Assembly (NCBI RefSeq): GCF_003261175.1
Contig: NZ_QLNP01000098.1
Location: 124,001-188,000 of the forward strand
Direction: 5' to 3'
Source: Arthrobacter globiformis
GTDB taxonomy: Bacteria; Actinomycetota; Actinomycetes; Actinomycetales; Micrococcaceae
DNA length: 64,000 nt
In this document: positions 16,500 through 24,587 of the stretch, piece after piece
How the letters are laid out: every line of letters starts with the position of its first letter
Numbering within the stretch: position 1 is the stretch's first letter
Made by a program: the position numbers and the translations under genes
The notes under the pieces: model-generated
Databases searched by the model: none
What the model saw: only the letters and a program-made list of their open reading frames with translations
What the model was told of the DNA's origin: nothing

Positions 16500-17920
16500 T
16501 GACTACCGACATTGACACCGCCCGCGCCGCGGCGCTCCTGGACGAGGCCCCCCTCGCCTCTGCCTCGCTGTTCCGCTTCGCCACCGCCGGATCGGTCGAC
16601 GACGGGAAGTCCACTCTGGTGGGCCGCCTCCTGCACGACTCCAAGGCGATCCTCGCCGACCAGCTCGAGGCTGTTGCCCGGACCTCCTCGGACCGCGGCT
16701 TCGGCGGCGACAAGGGCGGCATCGACCTCGCCCTGCTGACCGACGGACTGCGTGCTGAGCGCGAACAGGGCATCACCATCGACGTGGCCTACCGCTACTT
16801 CGCCACCGACCGCCGCAGCTTCATCCTGGCGGACTGCCCGGGGCACGTCCAGTACACCAAAAACACGGTGACCGGCGCGTCCACAGCGGACGCCGTCGTC
16901 GTACTTATTGACGCCCGCAAGGGCGTGCTCGAACAGACCCGCCGGCACCTGTCCGTGCTGCAGCTGCTGCGCGTGGCGCACGTGATTGTGGCCGTGAACA
17001 AGATCGACCTGGTGGACTTCAGCGAGTCCGTTTTCCGCGAGATCGAAGCCGACGTGCAGCAGGTGGGCCGTGAACTGGGCCTCGGTTCCGATGGTATTGC
17101 CGACCTGCTGGTGGTTCCGGTATCCGCGCTCGACGGCGACAACGTGGTGGAGCGCTCGGAGCGCACCCCCTGGTACACCGGCCCGGCGCTGCTCGAGGTG
17201 CTCGAGACGCTGCCCGCCGCCGACGAACTCGAAAGCCACCTGGAGAGCTTCCGCTTCCCGGTACAGCTGGTCATCCGGCCGCAGGGCGCCTTGGCACCCG
17301 ACGCCGTGGCCGCCGGCCTGGACGTGGAGGCCTACCGTGACTACCGCGCGTACGCCGGACAGATTACCGAAGGCTCGGTCAAGGTTGGCGACAAGGTCAG
17401 CGTGCTGACCCCCGGCCAGGACCCGCGCACCACCACGGTGATTGGCATTGACTTCGCCGGTGTCTCGCTGGAGGAAGCCTCCGCTCCGCAGTCCGTGGCG
17501 ATCCGCCTGGCGGAGGAGTTCGACGTCGCCCGCGGTGACACCATCGCCGCCGCCGGCACTGTCCGCGAAAGCACCGCCGACCTGTACGCCCAGCTGTGCT
17601 GGCTGTCCCCGAAGCCGCTCCGCGAGGGCGCCAAGGTCCTGGTCAAGCACGGCACCCGCACCGTGCAGGCCCTGGTGCGCAGCGTCAACGGCAAGCTGGA
17701 CCTGGCCACCTTCAACCTCGAGGGTGCCTCCAGCCTGGAGCTCAACGACATCGGCCACGCTCAGCTCCGGCTCGCGGCTCCGCTGCCGCTCGAGAACTAC
17801 CTGCACCACCGCCGCACGGGCGCGTTCCTGGTGATCGACCCGCTCGACGGCAACACCCTCGCCGCCGGCCTGGTCAAGGACCACCCGGGCGACCACGAGG
17901 ACGAGCGCTACTCGATCTGA
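16499..17920 (+). CDS. cysN: Sulfate adenylyltransferase subunit 1 (GTPase)
   Basis: Elongation-factor-like GTPase that drives APS synthesis by CysD. The 473-residue protein has P-loop GSVDDGKS at residues 31-38, switch I EQGITIDVAYRYF, DCPGHVQYTKN (DxxG) and NKIDLVD (NKxD), followed by two beta-barrel domains. It ends with the CysN barrel; there is no fused APS kinase (CysC) domain as found in the NodQ/CysNC type, consistent with an APS-reductase pathway. Last gene of the operon; a strong hairpin follows within 30 nt. Confidence 0.95.
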   Translation: MTTDIDTARAAALLDEAPLASASLFRFATAGSVDDGKSTLVGRLLHDSKAILADQLEAVARTSSDRGFGGDKGGIDLALLTDGLRAEREQGITIDVAYRYFATDRRSFILADCPGHVQYTKNTVTGASTADAVVVLIDARKGVLEQTRRHLSVLQLLRVAHVIVAVNKIDLVDFSESVFREIEADVQQVGRELGLGSDGIADLLVVPVSALDGDNVVERSERTPWYTGPALLEVLETLPAADELESHLESFRFPVQLVIRPQGALAPDAVAAGLDVEAYRDYRAYAGQITEGSVKVGDKVSVLTPGQDPRTTTVIGIDFAGVSLEEASAPQSVAIRLAEEFDVARGDTIAAAGTVRESTADLYAQLCWLSPKPLREGAKVLVKHGTRTVQALVRSVNGKLDLATFNLEGASSLELNDIGHAQLRLAAPLPLENYLHHRRTGAFLVIDPLDGNTLAAGLVKDHPGDHEDERYSI

Positions 17921-17944
17921 TCGCGCCGAATTCGCCGCAAACCT

Positions 17945-17976
17945 GCGAGGCCGCCGTAGCCATACGGCGGCCTCGC
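17945..17976 (+). terminator. Terminator of the sir-cysHDN operon
   Basis: A perfect 14-bp stem (17945-17958 with 17963-17976) and 4-nt loop, between cysN and the convergent SRPBCC gene; probably bidirectional. Confidence 0.85.
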
Positions 17977-18010
17977 TGCGTTCCTGCGAGCTCGGGGTGA
18001 GCGGCCGGCG

Positions 18011-18448
18011 TTAGGCGCCGGCTTCGAGGACCGACTTGAGCTTCTGCAGGTCCTTGCGTGTTGCTCTGCAGATCATCGGCGCCATGAACAGCCCCGCCAG
18101 CTGCGAGAAACCCGACGGTTTGCCCGTGTTGCCGAGCGTCATCCGGGTCCCCCCGCTGACCTCTGCCCACGTGTAGGTCGTCTGCATGGGAAAGGGACCC
18201 TGGGCGGTGCGCATCACAAGCTTCTCGCCCGGGACGTACTCGGTGAATTCGTAGGTGTAGTTCAGGTCTCGGCCCAGGAACTTGGCAGTGAAGGCAACCT
18301 TGGATCCGACGTCGATCGGTCCGGCCGTCAGCCGGCGTGAAGAGTGGATGTTGTCGTACCACTGCGGCGCGTTGTCGGGGTTCGAGGCGTACTCTGCCAC
18401 GACATCCCGCGGCCGCCGGATAAGGACCTCTGTCTGAACATCCACCAT
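18011..18448 (-). CDS. SRPBCC family protein (polyketide cyclase/dehydrase-like)
   Basis: A 145-residue START/Bet v1-like protein: opening VDVQTEVLIRRPRDVVAEYASNPDNAPQWY with the conserved W-Y, then EFTEYVPGEKLVMRT and a C-terminal amphipathic helix LFMAPMICRATRKDLQKLKSVLEA. Such proteins bind hydrophobic ligands in a cavity; the ligand cannot be told from sequence. It converges with the cys operon and diverges from rtcB (75 nt between starts). No sign that it belongs to sulfur metabolism. Confidence 0.85.
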   Translation of the reverse strand: MVDVQTEVLIRRPRDVVAEYASNPDNAPQWYDNIHSSRRLTAGPIDVGSKVAFTAKFLGRDLNYTYEFTEYVPGEKLVMRTAQGPFPMQTTYTWAEVSGGTRMTLGNTGKPSGFSQLAGLFMAPMICRATRKDLQKLKSVLEAGA

Positions 18449-18523
18449 GCTTGCGTCTCCTATGTGCGGGGGCGAGGTCTAGCCTAGGAACAACGTTAGT
18501 CCTCGTTCGTCCCGGGAGGGTAC

Positions 18524-19690
18524 GTGGAATCCATCACCAGCCGGCTCATCAACTGGGCGTCAATTCTGGACGACAAGACCCGCGAGCAGGCCCTGACTAC
18601 CTCCCGCCTACCGTTCATCTACCCCCACTTGGCACTGATGCCGGACGCACACCTGGGCAAAGGCGCAACGGTGGGGTCCGTCATCCCGACGCTCGGGGCG
18701 ATCATTCCGGCCGCCGTCGGGGTGGACATCGGCTGCGGCATGATCGCGGTGCGAACCCAGTACAGCCTTAAAGACCTGCCGCGGGACCGGAAGCCGCTGC
18801 GCGAGAACATCGAGCGCGCCGTTCCGCTGTCGGCGGGCCACAACAACCGCAAGGTGACGACCACTGCGGAGCCGCGCATCGCGGAGCTGCACCGGCGGGC
18901 CGAAAAGGCCGGGTTCAACCCGGCGCAGTATGTGGCGAAATGGGACCTGCAGCTCGGCTCGCTCGGCTCCGGCAACCACTTCATCGAGGTCTGCACCGAC
19001 GAGACCGACGCCGTGTGGCTGTTCCTGCACTCGGGCTCACGCGGCATCGGCAACAAGATCGCCCAGCACCACATCAAGGTGGCGCAGGGCGTGGCCCGGG
19101 ACAAGCGCATCAGCCTGGAGGACCCGGACCTCGCGTACCTGGAGGAGGGCACGAAGGAGTTCACGCGGTACATCAAGGAGCTGCGCTGGGCCCAGCACTT
19201 CGCCCTGCTGAACCGCGAGGAGATGATGGACCGCGTGATCCGGCAGTTCGGTGATTGGGTCGGCGGAACGGTCACGGAGACGGAGCGGATCAACTGCCAC
19301 CACAACTTCACCCAACAGGAAACGCATTACGGAAAGTCGGTCTGGGTGTCGCGCAAGGGCGCCATCAAGGCCGAGGCCGGCGACCCCGGCCTGATTCCGG
19401 GATCCATGGGGACGGCGTCGTACGTCGTGGAGGGACTGGGCAACACCGCCTCCCTGAACTCCTCACCCCACGGTGCCGGCCGGGAGTATTCGCGTAACGC
19501 AGCGCGCAAGACGTTTTCTCTCGCCCAGCTCAAGGAGGCCATGCACGGGATCGAGTTCCGGGCCAGCGAGGCGTTCATCGATGAGATCCCGGCCGCCTAC
19601 AAGCCCATCGACCAGGTCATGCACGACGCCAAGGACCTCGTGAGGGTACGGCACCGGCTGCGCCAGCTGGTCAATGTCAAGGGGGATTAG
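18524..19690 (+). CDS. rtcB: RNA-splicing ligase RtcB
   Basis: GTP- and Mn-dependent ligation of RNA 2',3'-cyclic phosphate or 3'-phosphate ends to 5'-OH ends. The 388-residue protein shows PDAHLGKGATVGSVIPT, VGVDIGCGM (metal Cys), GSLGSGNHFIEV, HSGSRGIGN, and SPHGAGREYSR, whose His is the one guanylylated in E. coli RtcB. GTG start preceded by GGGAGGG. No rtcA, archease or tRNA gene is adjacent; in actinobacteria the gene is often solitary and its substrate (repair of cleaved tRNA or rRNA) is inferred from the family. Confidence 0.94.
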   Translation: MESITSRLINWASILDDKTREQALTTSRLPFIYPHLALMPDAHLGKGATVGSVIPTLGAIIPAAVGVDIGCGMIAVRTQYSLKDLPRDRKPLRENIERAVPLSAGHNNRKVTTTAEPRIAELHRRAEKAGFNPAQYVAKWDLQLGSLGSGNHFIEVCTDETDAVWLFLHSGSRGIGNKIAQHHIKVAQGVARDKRISLEDPDLAYLEEGTKEFTRYIKELRWAQHFALLNREEMMDRVIRQFGDWVGGTVTETERINCHHNFTQQETHYGKSVWVSRKGAIKAEAGDPGLIPGSMGTASYVVEGLGNTASLNSSPHGAGREYSRNAARKTFSLAQLKEAMHGIEFRASEAFIDEIPAAYKPIDQVMHDAKDLVRVRHRLRQLVNVKGD

Positions 19691-19736
19691 CCCCTGAAAT
19701 GTTAAGGCCTGCGCACAGGCGGATTTATGTGGCTGA

Positions 19737-19819
19737 ATGTGACGCTGCATGAACGTGCGTGACCCCCGGTTTCCGCTTCGTTGAACCGTGTTTACGCCAG
19801 TCCCTATGGTGAATCCATG
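19737..19819 (+). promoter_or_regulatory. Sulfur-assimilation promoter module, copy 2 (sulfonate-type ABC transporter)
   Basis: TGACG 19740-19744, GTGA 19759-19762, TTT at 19770-19772, -35 TTGAAC 19781-19786, 18-nt spacer ending CCC, -10 TATGGT 19805-19810, GAATCC, ATG 19817. Spacing is identical to copies 1 and 3. Confidence 0.75.
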
Positions 19820-20971
19820 AGTACTTCCAGGCCGGGCATGACCCGCATTGTGGCCGGCGAGAGCCAGACGCCCAAGCGCCGCCGCGCCCTGGAAGTCGCG
19901 CTGGCCGTCGGCCTGGTCCTGCTGATCAGTGTTGGAGCGGTTGTTGCGTCGGCAGTGGCCCGGGATTCCAATGCCTCCGCGGCTCCGGACGCGGCGGGTA
20001 CCCCGGCGGCCGAGCTAAAGCTGGGCTACTTCGGAAACATCACGCATGCCCCGGCACTGGTCGGAGTGAAGCAGGGCCTCATTGCCAAGAACCTGGGCGA
20101 CACCAAGCTCAGCACCCAGGTATTTAACGCCGGCCCGGCCGCTATTGAGGCGCTGAACGCGGGCGCGATCGATGCCACGTACATCGGTCCGAACCCGGCC
20201 ATCAATTCTTTCGTTAAGAGCAAGGGCGAATCCGTCAGCGTCATCGCCGGGGCAGCCTCCGGCGGCGCGCAGCTGGTGGTCAAGCCGGAGATCAAGTCCG
20301 CGGCCGACCTCAAGGGCAAGACCCTGGCCTCCCCGCAGCTGGGTGGCACCCAGGACGTGGCGCTGCGCGCCTGGCTGGGCAAGCAGGGTTACAAGACCAC
20401 TCCCGACGGCGGCGGGGACGTTGCCATCAATCCCACCGAGAACGCCCAGACCCTGAAGCTGTTCCAGGACGGCAAGCTCGACGGCGCGTGGGTGCCCGAG
20501 CCGTGGGCCTCCCGTCTGGTGCTCCAGGCCGGAGCGAAGGTCCTGGTGGACGAGAAGGACCTGTGGGACGGCTCGCTGACCGGCAAGCCCGGCGAGTTCC
20601 CCACCACGATCCTGATCGTGAACAAGAAGTTCGCCGCGGAGCACCCGCAGACCGTGGAGGCCCTGCTCAAGGGCCATGTCCAAGCCGTGAAGTGGCTCAA
20701 CGACACCCCCTCCGCCGAGAAGGCCGCCGTCGTCAATGCCGCCCTCAAACAGGATGCAGGCAAGGCCCTGGCGCCTAACGTCATTGACCGCTCGCTGAAG
20801 AACATCGTGTTCACGGTGGACCCGCTGGCGGGAACGTACAAGAAGCTGCTGCAGGACGGTGTGGACGCCGGCACCACCAAGCAGGCCGACCTCAACGGCC
20901 TCTTCGATCTCCGGGCGCTGAATTCAGTGGCCACGGAAAAAATCACAGCTGCAGGGCTGGGCCAGGATTAG
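19817..20971 (+). CDS. Aliphatic sulfonate-type ABC transporter, substrate-binding protein
   Basis: Periplasmic-type binding protein of the SsuA/TauA/NMT1 family, 384 residues from the ATG at 19817 (a TTG 36 nt upstream overlaps the promoter -35 and is rejected). A hydrophobic N-terminal segment at about residues 28-50 (VALAVGLVLLISVGAVV) acts as signal anchor; no lipobox Cys is seen. Mature part: LKLGYFGNITHAPALVGVKQG, GAIDATYIGPNPAINSF, LGGTQDVALRAWL, DGAWVPEPWASRLV, the pattern of sulfonate and related receptors. Nitrate, taurine or hydroxymethylpyrimidine receptors share the fold, but a promoter shared with sir and cysG argues for a sulfur compound. Confidence 0.88.
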   Translation: MSTSRPGMTRIVAGESQTPKRRRALEVALAVGLVLLISVGAVVASAVARDSNASAAPDAAGTPAAELKLGYFGNITHAPALVGVKQGLIAKNLGDTKLSTQVFNAGPAAIEALNAGAIDATYIGPNPAINSFVKSKGESVSVIAGAASGGAQLVVKPEIKSAADLKGKTLASPQLGGTQDVALRAWLGKQGYKTTPDGGGDVAINPTENAQTLKLFQDGKLDGAWVPEPWASRLVLQAGAKVLVDEKDLWDGSLTGKPGEFPTTILIVNKKFAAEHPQTVEALLKGHVQAVKWLNDTPSAEKAAVVNAALKQDAGKALAPNVIDRSLKNIVFTVDPLAGTYKKLLQDGVDAGTTKQADLNGLFDLRALNSVATEKITAAGLGQD

Positions 20972-21027
20972 TCCGGCCCCGCATCTGCGCCGCTGCATTT
21001 AACGCACCACGAACAAAGGACGGAACC

Positions 21028-21753
21028 ATGCCAGTCGTACTGGAGAACCTGGGCAAGCGCTTCGGCGAAGGCGCCCCGGTGCTGGACGACGTCAACGCCA
21101 CCATCGGCAGGGGCGAGTTCGTCGCACTCCTGGGGGCGTCCGGCTGTGGCAAGTCCACCTTGCTGAACATTATGGCGGGACTGGAGCTCCCGACGTCGGG
21201 CGCCCTGGAGGTGCCCAGCGACGGCGCCGCCTTCATGTTCCAGGACTCTGCCCTGTTCCCGTGGCTCACCGCCCGCGAGAACGTGGAGCTGGCGCTGAAG
21301 CTGCGCGGGGTGGGCAAGGCCGAACGGCGCGTCAAGGCCGCCGAGCTGCTGGACCTGGTCCACCTTGCCGAGGCCGCTGACCGGCGTCCGCACGAGCTGT
21401 CCGGCGGCATGCGTCAGCGCGTGGCTCTGGCCCGCTCGCTCGCGCAGGACCGCCAGTTGCTCCTCATGGATGAGCCGTTCGCGGCGCTGGACGCCATCAC
21501 CCGCGACCTGCTGCACGACGAACTCGAGCGCATCTGGAAGGAAACCGGACGCACCATCGTCTTTGTGACCCACAACGTCCGCGAGGCGGTCCGCCTGGGC
21601 CAGCGCGTCCTGCTGCTGTCCTCCCGGCCCGGCCGCGTGGTGCAGGAATGGGAAGTCACCGAAGAACACCGTACCGACGCCGGTCTTGCCGGACAGCTGA
21701 CCGGGGTCATCACCGCCCGGCTGCGAGAGGAGATCCGCCGCCATGCCAAGTAA
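21028..21753 (+). CDS. Aliphatic sulfonate-type ABC transporter, ATP-binding protein
   Basis: SsuB/TauB-like ATPase of 241 residues: Walker A GASGCGKST at 36-44, Q-loop FMFQDSALFPWLTARENV, signature LSGGMRQR, Walker B LLLMDEPFAALD, switch His in FVTHNVREAVRLG. It is 56 nt after the binding protein and overlaps the permease start by 11 nt, so the three genes form one unit. An AAAGGA Shine-Dalgarno precedes the ATG. Transport of sulfonates is inferred from family and promoter context; no desulfonating monooxygenase (ssuD/tauD) is encoded in the window. Confidence 0.92.
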   Translation: MPVVLENLGKRFGEGAPVLDDVNATIGRGEFVALLGASGCGKSTLLNIMAGLELPTSGALEVPSDGAAFMFQDSALFPWLTARENVELALKLRGVGKAERRVKAAELLDLVHLAEAADRRPHELSGGMRQRVALARSLAQDRQLLLMDEPFAALDAITRDLLHDELERIWKETGRTIVFVTHNVREAVRLGQRVLLLSSRPGRVVQEWEVTEEHRTDAGLAGQLTGVITARLREEIRRHAK

Positions 21754-22732
21754 CTCATCTCCCGTGGCCGAGACGCCCGAGGCGACCGAAACGCCGCTGG
21801 TTGAGCCTGCCGAAACCAAGATCTCAACCAGCGCCGCGGAAAAGGTTCACGCCGCGCTGACCCGGTCTTCCACTGGCTCGGCGGACCTGCGCGAACTCGA
21901 ATCGGGGCTGGACTCGCTGCAGTCGGACGCTGTTCGCAAGGCGCGCATCGACTGGAGCCGGATCCTGCTGCCGATCGCCGCCGTCGTGGTGCTGATCATT
22001 ATCTGGCAGTTCTACGTTTCGCTGGGCCTCAAGCGCCGCGACCAGGTGCCCGGCCCCATGGACGTGCTGGAGCAGTTCGGTGCGCTGTGGGCTGAGGGGT
22101 CGCTGCAGGAGGCCGTCTGGACGTCGCTGCAGCGCGGGCTTCTGGGGTTCCTAATCAGTGTTGCGATCGCCACACCTGTCGGGCTGCTCCTAGCCCAGGT
22201 GGCGCCGCTACGCAGGGCGTTCGGGCCGCTGATTTCCGGACTGCAGGTGCTGCCGTCGGTGGCCTGGGTGCCGGCCGCCATCATCTGGTTCGGCCTCACC
22301 GACGCCACGGTGTACTTCGTGGTGTTCATGGGTGCCATCCCGTCCATCATCAACGGACTGATCTCCGGTGTTGACCAGATCCCGCCGCAGTACCGCAGCG
22401 TGGGTACGGTCCTCGGCGCCTCGCGGCTTCAGATGGCCGTACAGGTCATCCTCCCCGCGGCACTTCCGGGTTATCTCAGTGGCCTCAAGCAGGGCTGGGC
22501 CTTCTCCTGGCGTTCGCTCATGGCCGCGGAAATCATCGCCGTGGGCGGCACCATCGGCTTCGGCCTCGGCTCCATGCTGAACCAGGGCCGCGACCTTGCC
22601 GACATGACCATCGTCATGTCCGCGATCCTCCTGATCCTGGCCGTGGGCATCCTGATCGAGCTGCTGGTGTTCGCGCCGATCGAGAAGCGACTCCTCCAGC
22701 GCCGCGGCCTCCTGGCAGGCAGCACCCGCTAA
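21743..22732 (+). CDS. Aliphatic sulfonate-type ABC transporter, permease
   Basis: SsuC-like permease, 329 residues, with about six membrane spans from residue 70 on (RILLPIAAVVVLIIIWQFYVSLGL) and the EAA loop VGTVLGASRLQMAVQVILPAALPGYLSGLK. The first 65 residues are hydrophilic and Pro/Glu/Thr-rich; residues 19-30 (LVEPAETKISTS) are the translation of a REP-like element with perfect 10-bp inverted arms. Family members normally start close to the first membrane span, so this cytoplasmic extension is unusual. ATG at 21743 overlaps the ATPase gene; a terminator follows 20 nt after the stop. Confidence 0.9.
   Translation: MPSNSSPVAETPEATETPLVEPAETKISTSAAEKVHAALTRSSTGSADLRELESGLDSLQSDAVRKARIDWSRILLPIAAVVVLIIIWQFYVSLGLKRRDQVPGPMDVLEQFGALWAEGSLQEAVWTSLQRGLLGFLISVAIATPVGLLLAQVAPLRRAFGPLISGLQVLPSVAWVPAAIIWFGLTDATVYFVVFMGAIPSIINGLISGVDQIPPQYRSVGTVLGASRLQMAVQVILPAALPGYLSGLKQGWAFSWRSLMAAEIIAVGGTIGFGLGSMLNQGRDLADMTIVMSAILLILAVGILIELLVFAPIEKRLLQRRGLLAGSTR
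21796..21832 (+). repeat. REP-like element, copy B, inside the permease gene
   Basis: GCTGGTTGAG (21796-21805) and CTCAACCAGC (21823-21832) are perfect 10-bp inverted repeats enclosing CCTGCCGAAACC; translated in frame as part of the permease N-terminal tail. Confidence 0.8.
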
Positions 22733-22751
22733 GCACCCCCGTACTGAACCC

Positions 22752-22785
22752 GAAAGCCCGACGGCGACTCCGCCGTCGGGCTTTC
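22752..22785 (+). terminator. Terminator of the sulfonate-type transporter operon
   Basis: A perfect 15-bp stem (GAAAGCCCGACGGCG 22752-22766 with its complement 22771-22785), 4-nt loop, trailing CTTTCC: a standard intrinsic terminator. Confidence 0.92.
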
Positions 22786-22885
22786 CTCTGCCCGCCGACG
22801 GACCCTTGCTCCGCGAACAATGCATGCCTAGACTCGCGATGAGGCCGGCATCCGGCCCGATTCCACAACTGTTCAGGAGGTAGCC

Positions 22886-23182
22886 GTGGCACCAAAATTT
22901 GGACTGCTGGCACTGGTCGAGGCCAAGCCCGGGAAGGAACAGGAAGTTTGGGACTTCCTCGGCGGCGGCCGCGAGATAGTGCTCACCGAGCCCGGCACGA
23001 GGACCTGGTACGCCTTCCGAGTCAGCGCGAACACCTTCGGCATTTTCGACACTTTTGACACTGAGGAGGACCGACAGGCGCACCTCCAAGGGGCCATTCC
23101 TGCAGCCCTTGGCCAATATGGTCCGTCCCTGCTCGCCAAGGATCCGGACATCCGGCCGATCGAACTCATCGCCGTAAAGTAA
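22886..23182 (+). CDS. Antibiotic biosynthesis monooxygenase (ABM)-domain protein
   Basis: A 98-residue single ABM domain: FGLLALVEAKPGKEQEVWDFL, then EPGTRTWYAFRVSANTFGIFDTFDTEEDRQAHLQGAIPAAL. Members of this dimeric ferredoxin-like family include quinol monooxygenases (YgiN) and heme-degrading enzymes; the catalytic specificity cannot be assigned from sequence, and no heme-ligand Asn/His pattern is obvious. GTG at 22886 follows a strong AGGAGGT Shine-Dalgarno with 4-5 nt spacing. It stands alone between two terminators, so it is its own transcription unit, not part of the sulfur genes on either side. Confidence 0.8.
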   Translation: MAPKFGLLALVEAKPGKEQEVWDFLGGGREIVLTEPGTRTWYAFRVSANTFGIFDTFDTEEDRQAHLQGAIPAALGQYGPSLLAKDPDIRPIELIAVK

Positions 23183-23195
23183 CGGCCCGCGTGGG

Positions 23196-23222
23196 GCGGA
23201 GGCGGCCCTACGCCGCCTCCGC
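23196..23222 (+). terminator. Terminator after the ABM-domain gene
   Basis: A perfect 11-bp stem GCGGAGGCGGC (23196-23206) with GCCGCCTCCGC (23212-23222), 5-nt loop. It ends only about 5 nt before the cysG promoter module. Confidence 0.8.
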
Positions 23223-23226
23223 ACCT

Positions 23227-23309
23227 ATGTGACGCAGCGTTACCTTGCGTGAACTGGTGTTTCTGTGCCGTTGGTGGGGCCCGTAATACAGCCCTACCGT
23301 TGATTCATG
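23227..23309 (+). promoter_or_regulatory. Sulfur-assimilation promoter module, copy 3 (cysG)
   Basis: TGACG 23230-23234, GTGA 23249-23252, TTT at 23260-23262, -35 TTGGTG 23271-23276, 18-nt spacer ending CCC, -10 TACCGT 23295-23300, TGATTC, ATG 23307. Shares a nearly identical ATGTGACGC-N-GC block and TGCGTGA with copy 2. Confidence 0.75.
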
Positions 23310-24578
23310 GCAATTCAGGACATTTACCCCACTGCGCTGCGCCTCCTCGGCCGCCCTGTGCTGGTGGTGGGCGGCGGACGCGTTGCTGCGCGCCGCGCGA
23401 AGGGCCTGCTTGACGCCGGTGCCCGCGTCACCGTGGTTGCCCCCGAGGCCACTGCCGCGCTCCGCGAACTCGCCGACGCCGGCCTTCTCACCTGGGAGCC
23501 CCGCACCTACCGGTCCGAGGATGTCGACGGCGTCTGGTTCGTCCAGACCGCCACTGGCGATCCCATGGTGGATAAGCTGGTAGCTTCCGACGCCGAGGCG
23601 CAGCGCGTCTGGTGCGTCAACGCCTCCGACCATGAAGCATCCGCCGCCTGGACGCCCGCCGTCGCCGTGGTGGACGACGTCAAGATCGCCGTCAACGCCG
23701 GGGGAGACCCCCGCCGTGCCATGGCCCTGCGCGATGCCGTCGCCACCGCCCTGGAGTCCGGCGACCTGCCGCTGCGGCGCCGCCGGGCACACCGCGGATC
23801 GGTTGCCCTTGTCGGTGGCGGCCCCGGCGACACCGGCCTCATCACCGTCCGCGGCCGCCGGCTGCTCGGCCAGGCCGACGTCGTCGTCGCCGACCGCCTC
23901 GGTCCCCGTGAACTGCTCAACGAACTTGCCCCGGACGTCCGCGTCATCGAGGTGGGCAAGACCCCCGGCCACCACCCCGTGCCGCAGGCCGAGATCAACC
24001 GGATCCTCGTCGAGGAAGCCCTTCAAGGCCACCGCGTGGTGCGTCTCAAAGGCGGCGACCCCTACGTCCTGGGCCGCGGCGGCGAGGAGGCGGAATTCTG
24101 CCGCCGGCACGGCGTCGAGGTTGAAGTGGTTTCCGGCGTGACCTCCGCGATCTCTGTCCCCGCCGCAGCGGGCATCCCGGTCACGCACCGCGGCCTGGCG
24201 AAGGGCTTCAGCGTTGTAACGGGCCACGAGGAACTGTCCGAGGTCCCGGCCCGCGCCGACCACACCGTGGTGCTGCTGATGGGCGTGGGCCAGCTGCGCG
24301 AATCCGCGTCCGCCCTCGGCAAAGCCGGCCTGCCCGGAGACACACCAGTTGGTATTGTTGAAAACGGCTACCTGCCGGACCAGCGCGTCACCATCGGCAC
24401 CCTCGGCACCATCGCCGACCAGGCCGAGGCCGCCGGCGTCGCCAATCCTGCAGTGATCGTCATCGGTGACGTTGTCCGCGTCAGCCCCTTCGCGCCGTCG
24501 CACTTCAAAACCGCCGACTACAGCACCACCAGCCCCAACAAGCCCCGCACAAGCACCACCCGCGTTCTCACCCCCTAG
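23307..24578 (+). CDS. cysG: Siroheme synthase: precorrin-2 dehydrogenase/uroporphyrinogen-III C-methyltransferase
   Basis: Two-domain enzyme making sirohydrochlorin for sulfite reductase. Residues 1-145: NAD-binding precorrin-2 dehydrogenase domain (PVLVVGGGRVAARRAKGLL, NASDHEASA). Residues about 165-410: SUMT methyltransferase with VALVGGGPGDTGLITVRG, RLKGGDPYVLGRGGEE, SGVTSAISVPAAAGIPVTHRG and VLLMGVG. The first domain is shorter than in E. coli CysG (423 against 457 residues), and the domain that performs chelation there is reduced, which fits the separate CbiX-type chelatase at 12.1 kb. ATG start lies 6 nt after a TACCGT -10 box, predicting a leaderless mRNA. Confidence 0.93.
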   Translation: MAIQDIYPTALRLLGRPVLVVGGGRVAARRAKGLLDAGARVTVVAPEATAALRELADAGLLTWEPRTYRSEDVDGVWFVQTATGDPMVDKLVASDAEAQRVWCVNASDHEASAAWTPAVAVVDDVKIAVNAGGDPRRAMALRDAVATALESGDLPLRRRRAHRGSVALVGGGPGDTGLITVRGRRLLGQADVVVADRLGPRELLNELAPDVRVIEVGKTPGHHPVPQAEINRILVEEALQGHRVVRLKGGDPYVLGRGGEEAEFCRRHGVEVEVVSGVTSAISVPAAAGIPVTHRGLAKGFSVVTGHEELSEVPARADHTVVLLMGVGQLRESASALGKAGLPGDTPVGIVENGYLPDQRVTIGTLGTIADQAEAAGVANPAVIVIGDVVRVSPFAPSHFKTADYSTTSPNKPRTSTTRVLTP

Positions 24579-24587
24579 CCCCCGAGT

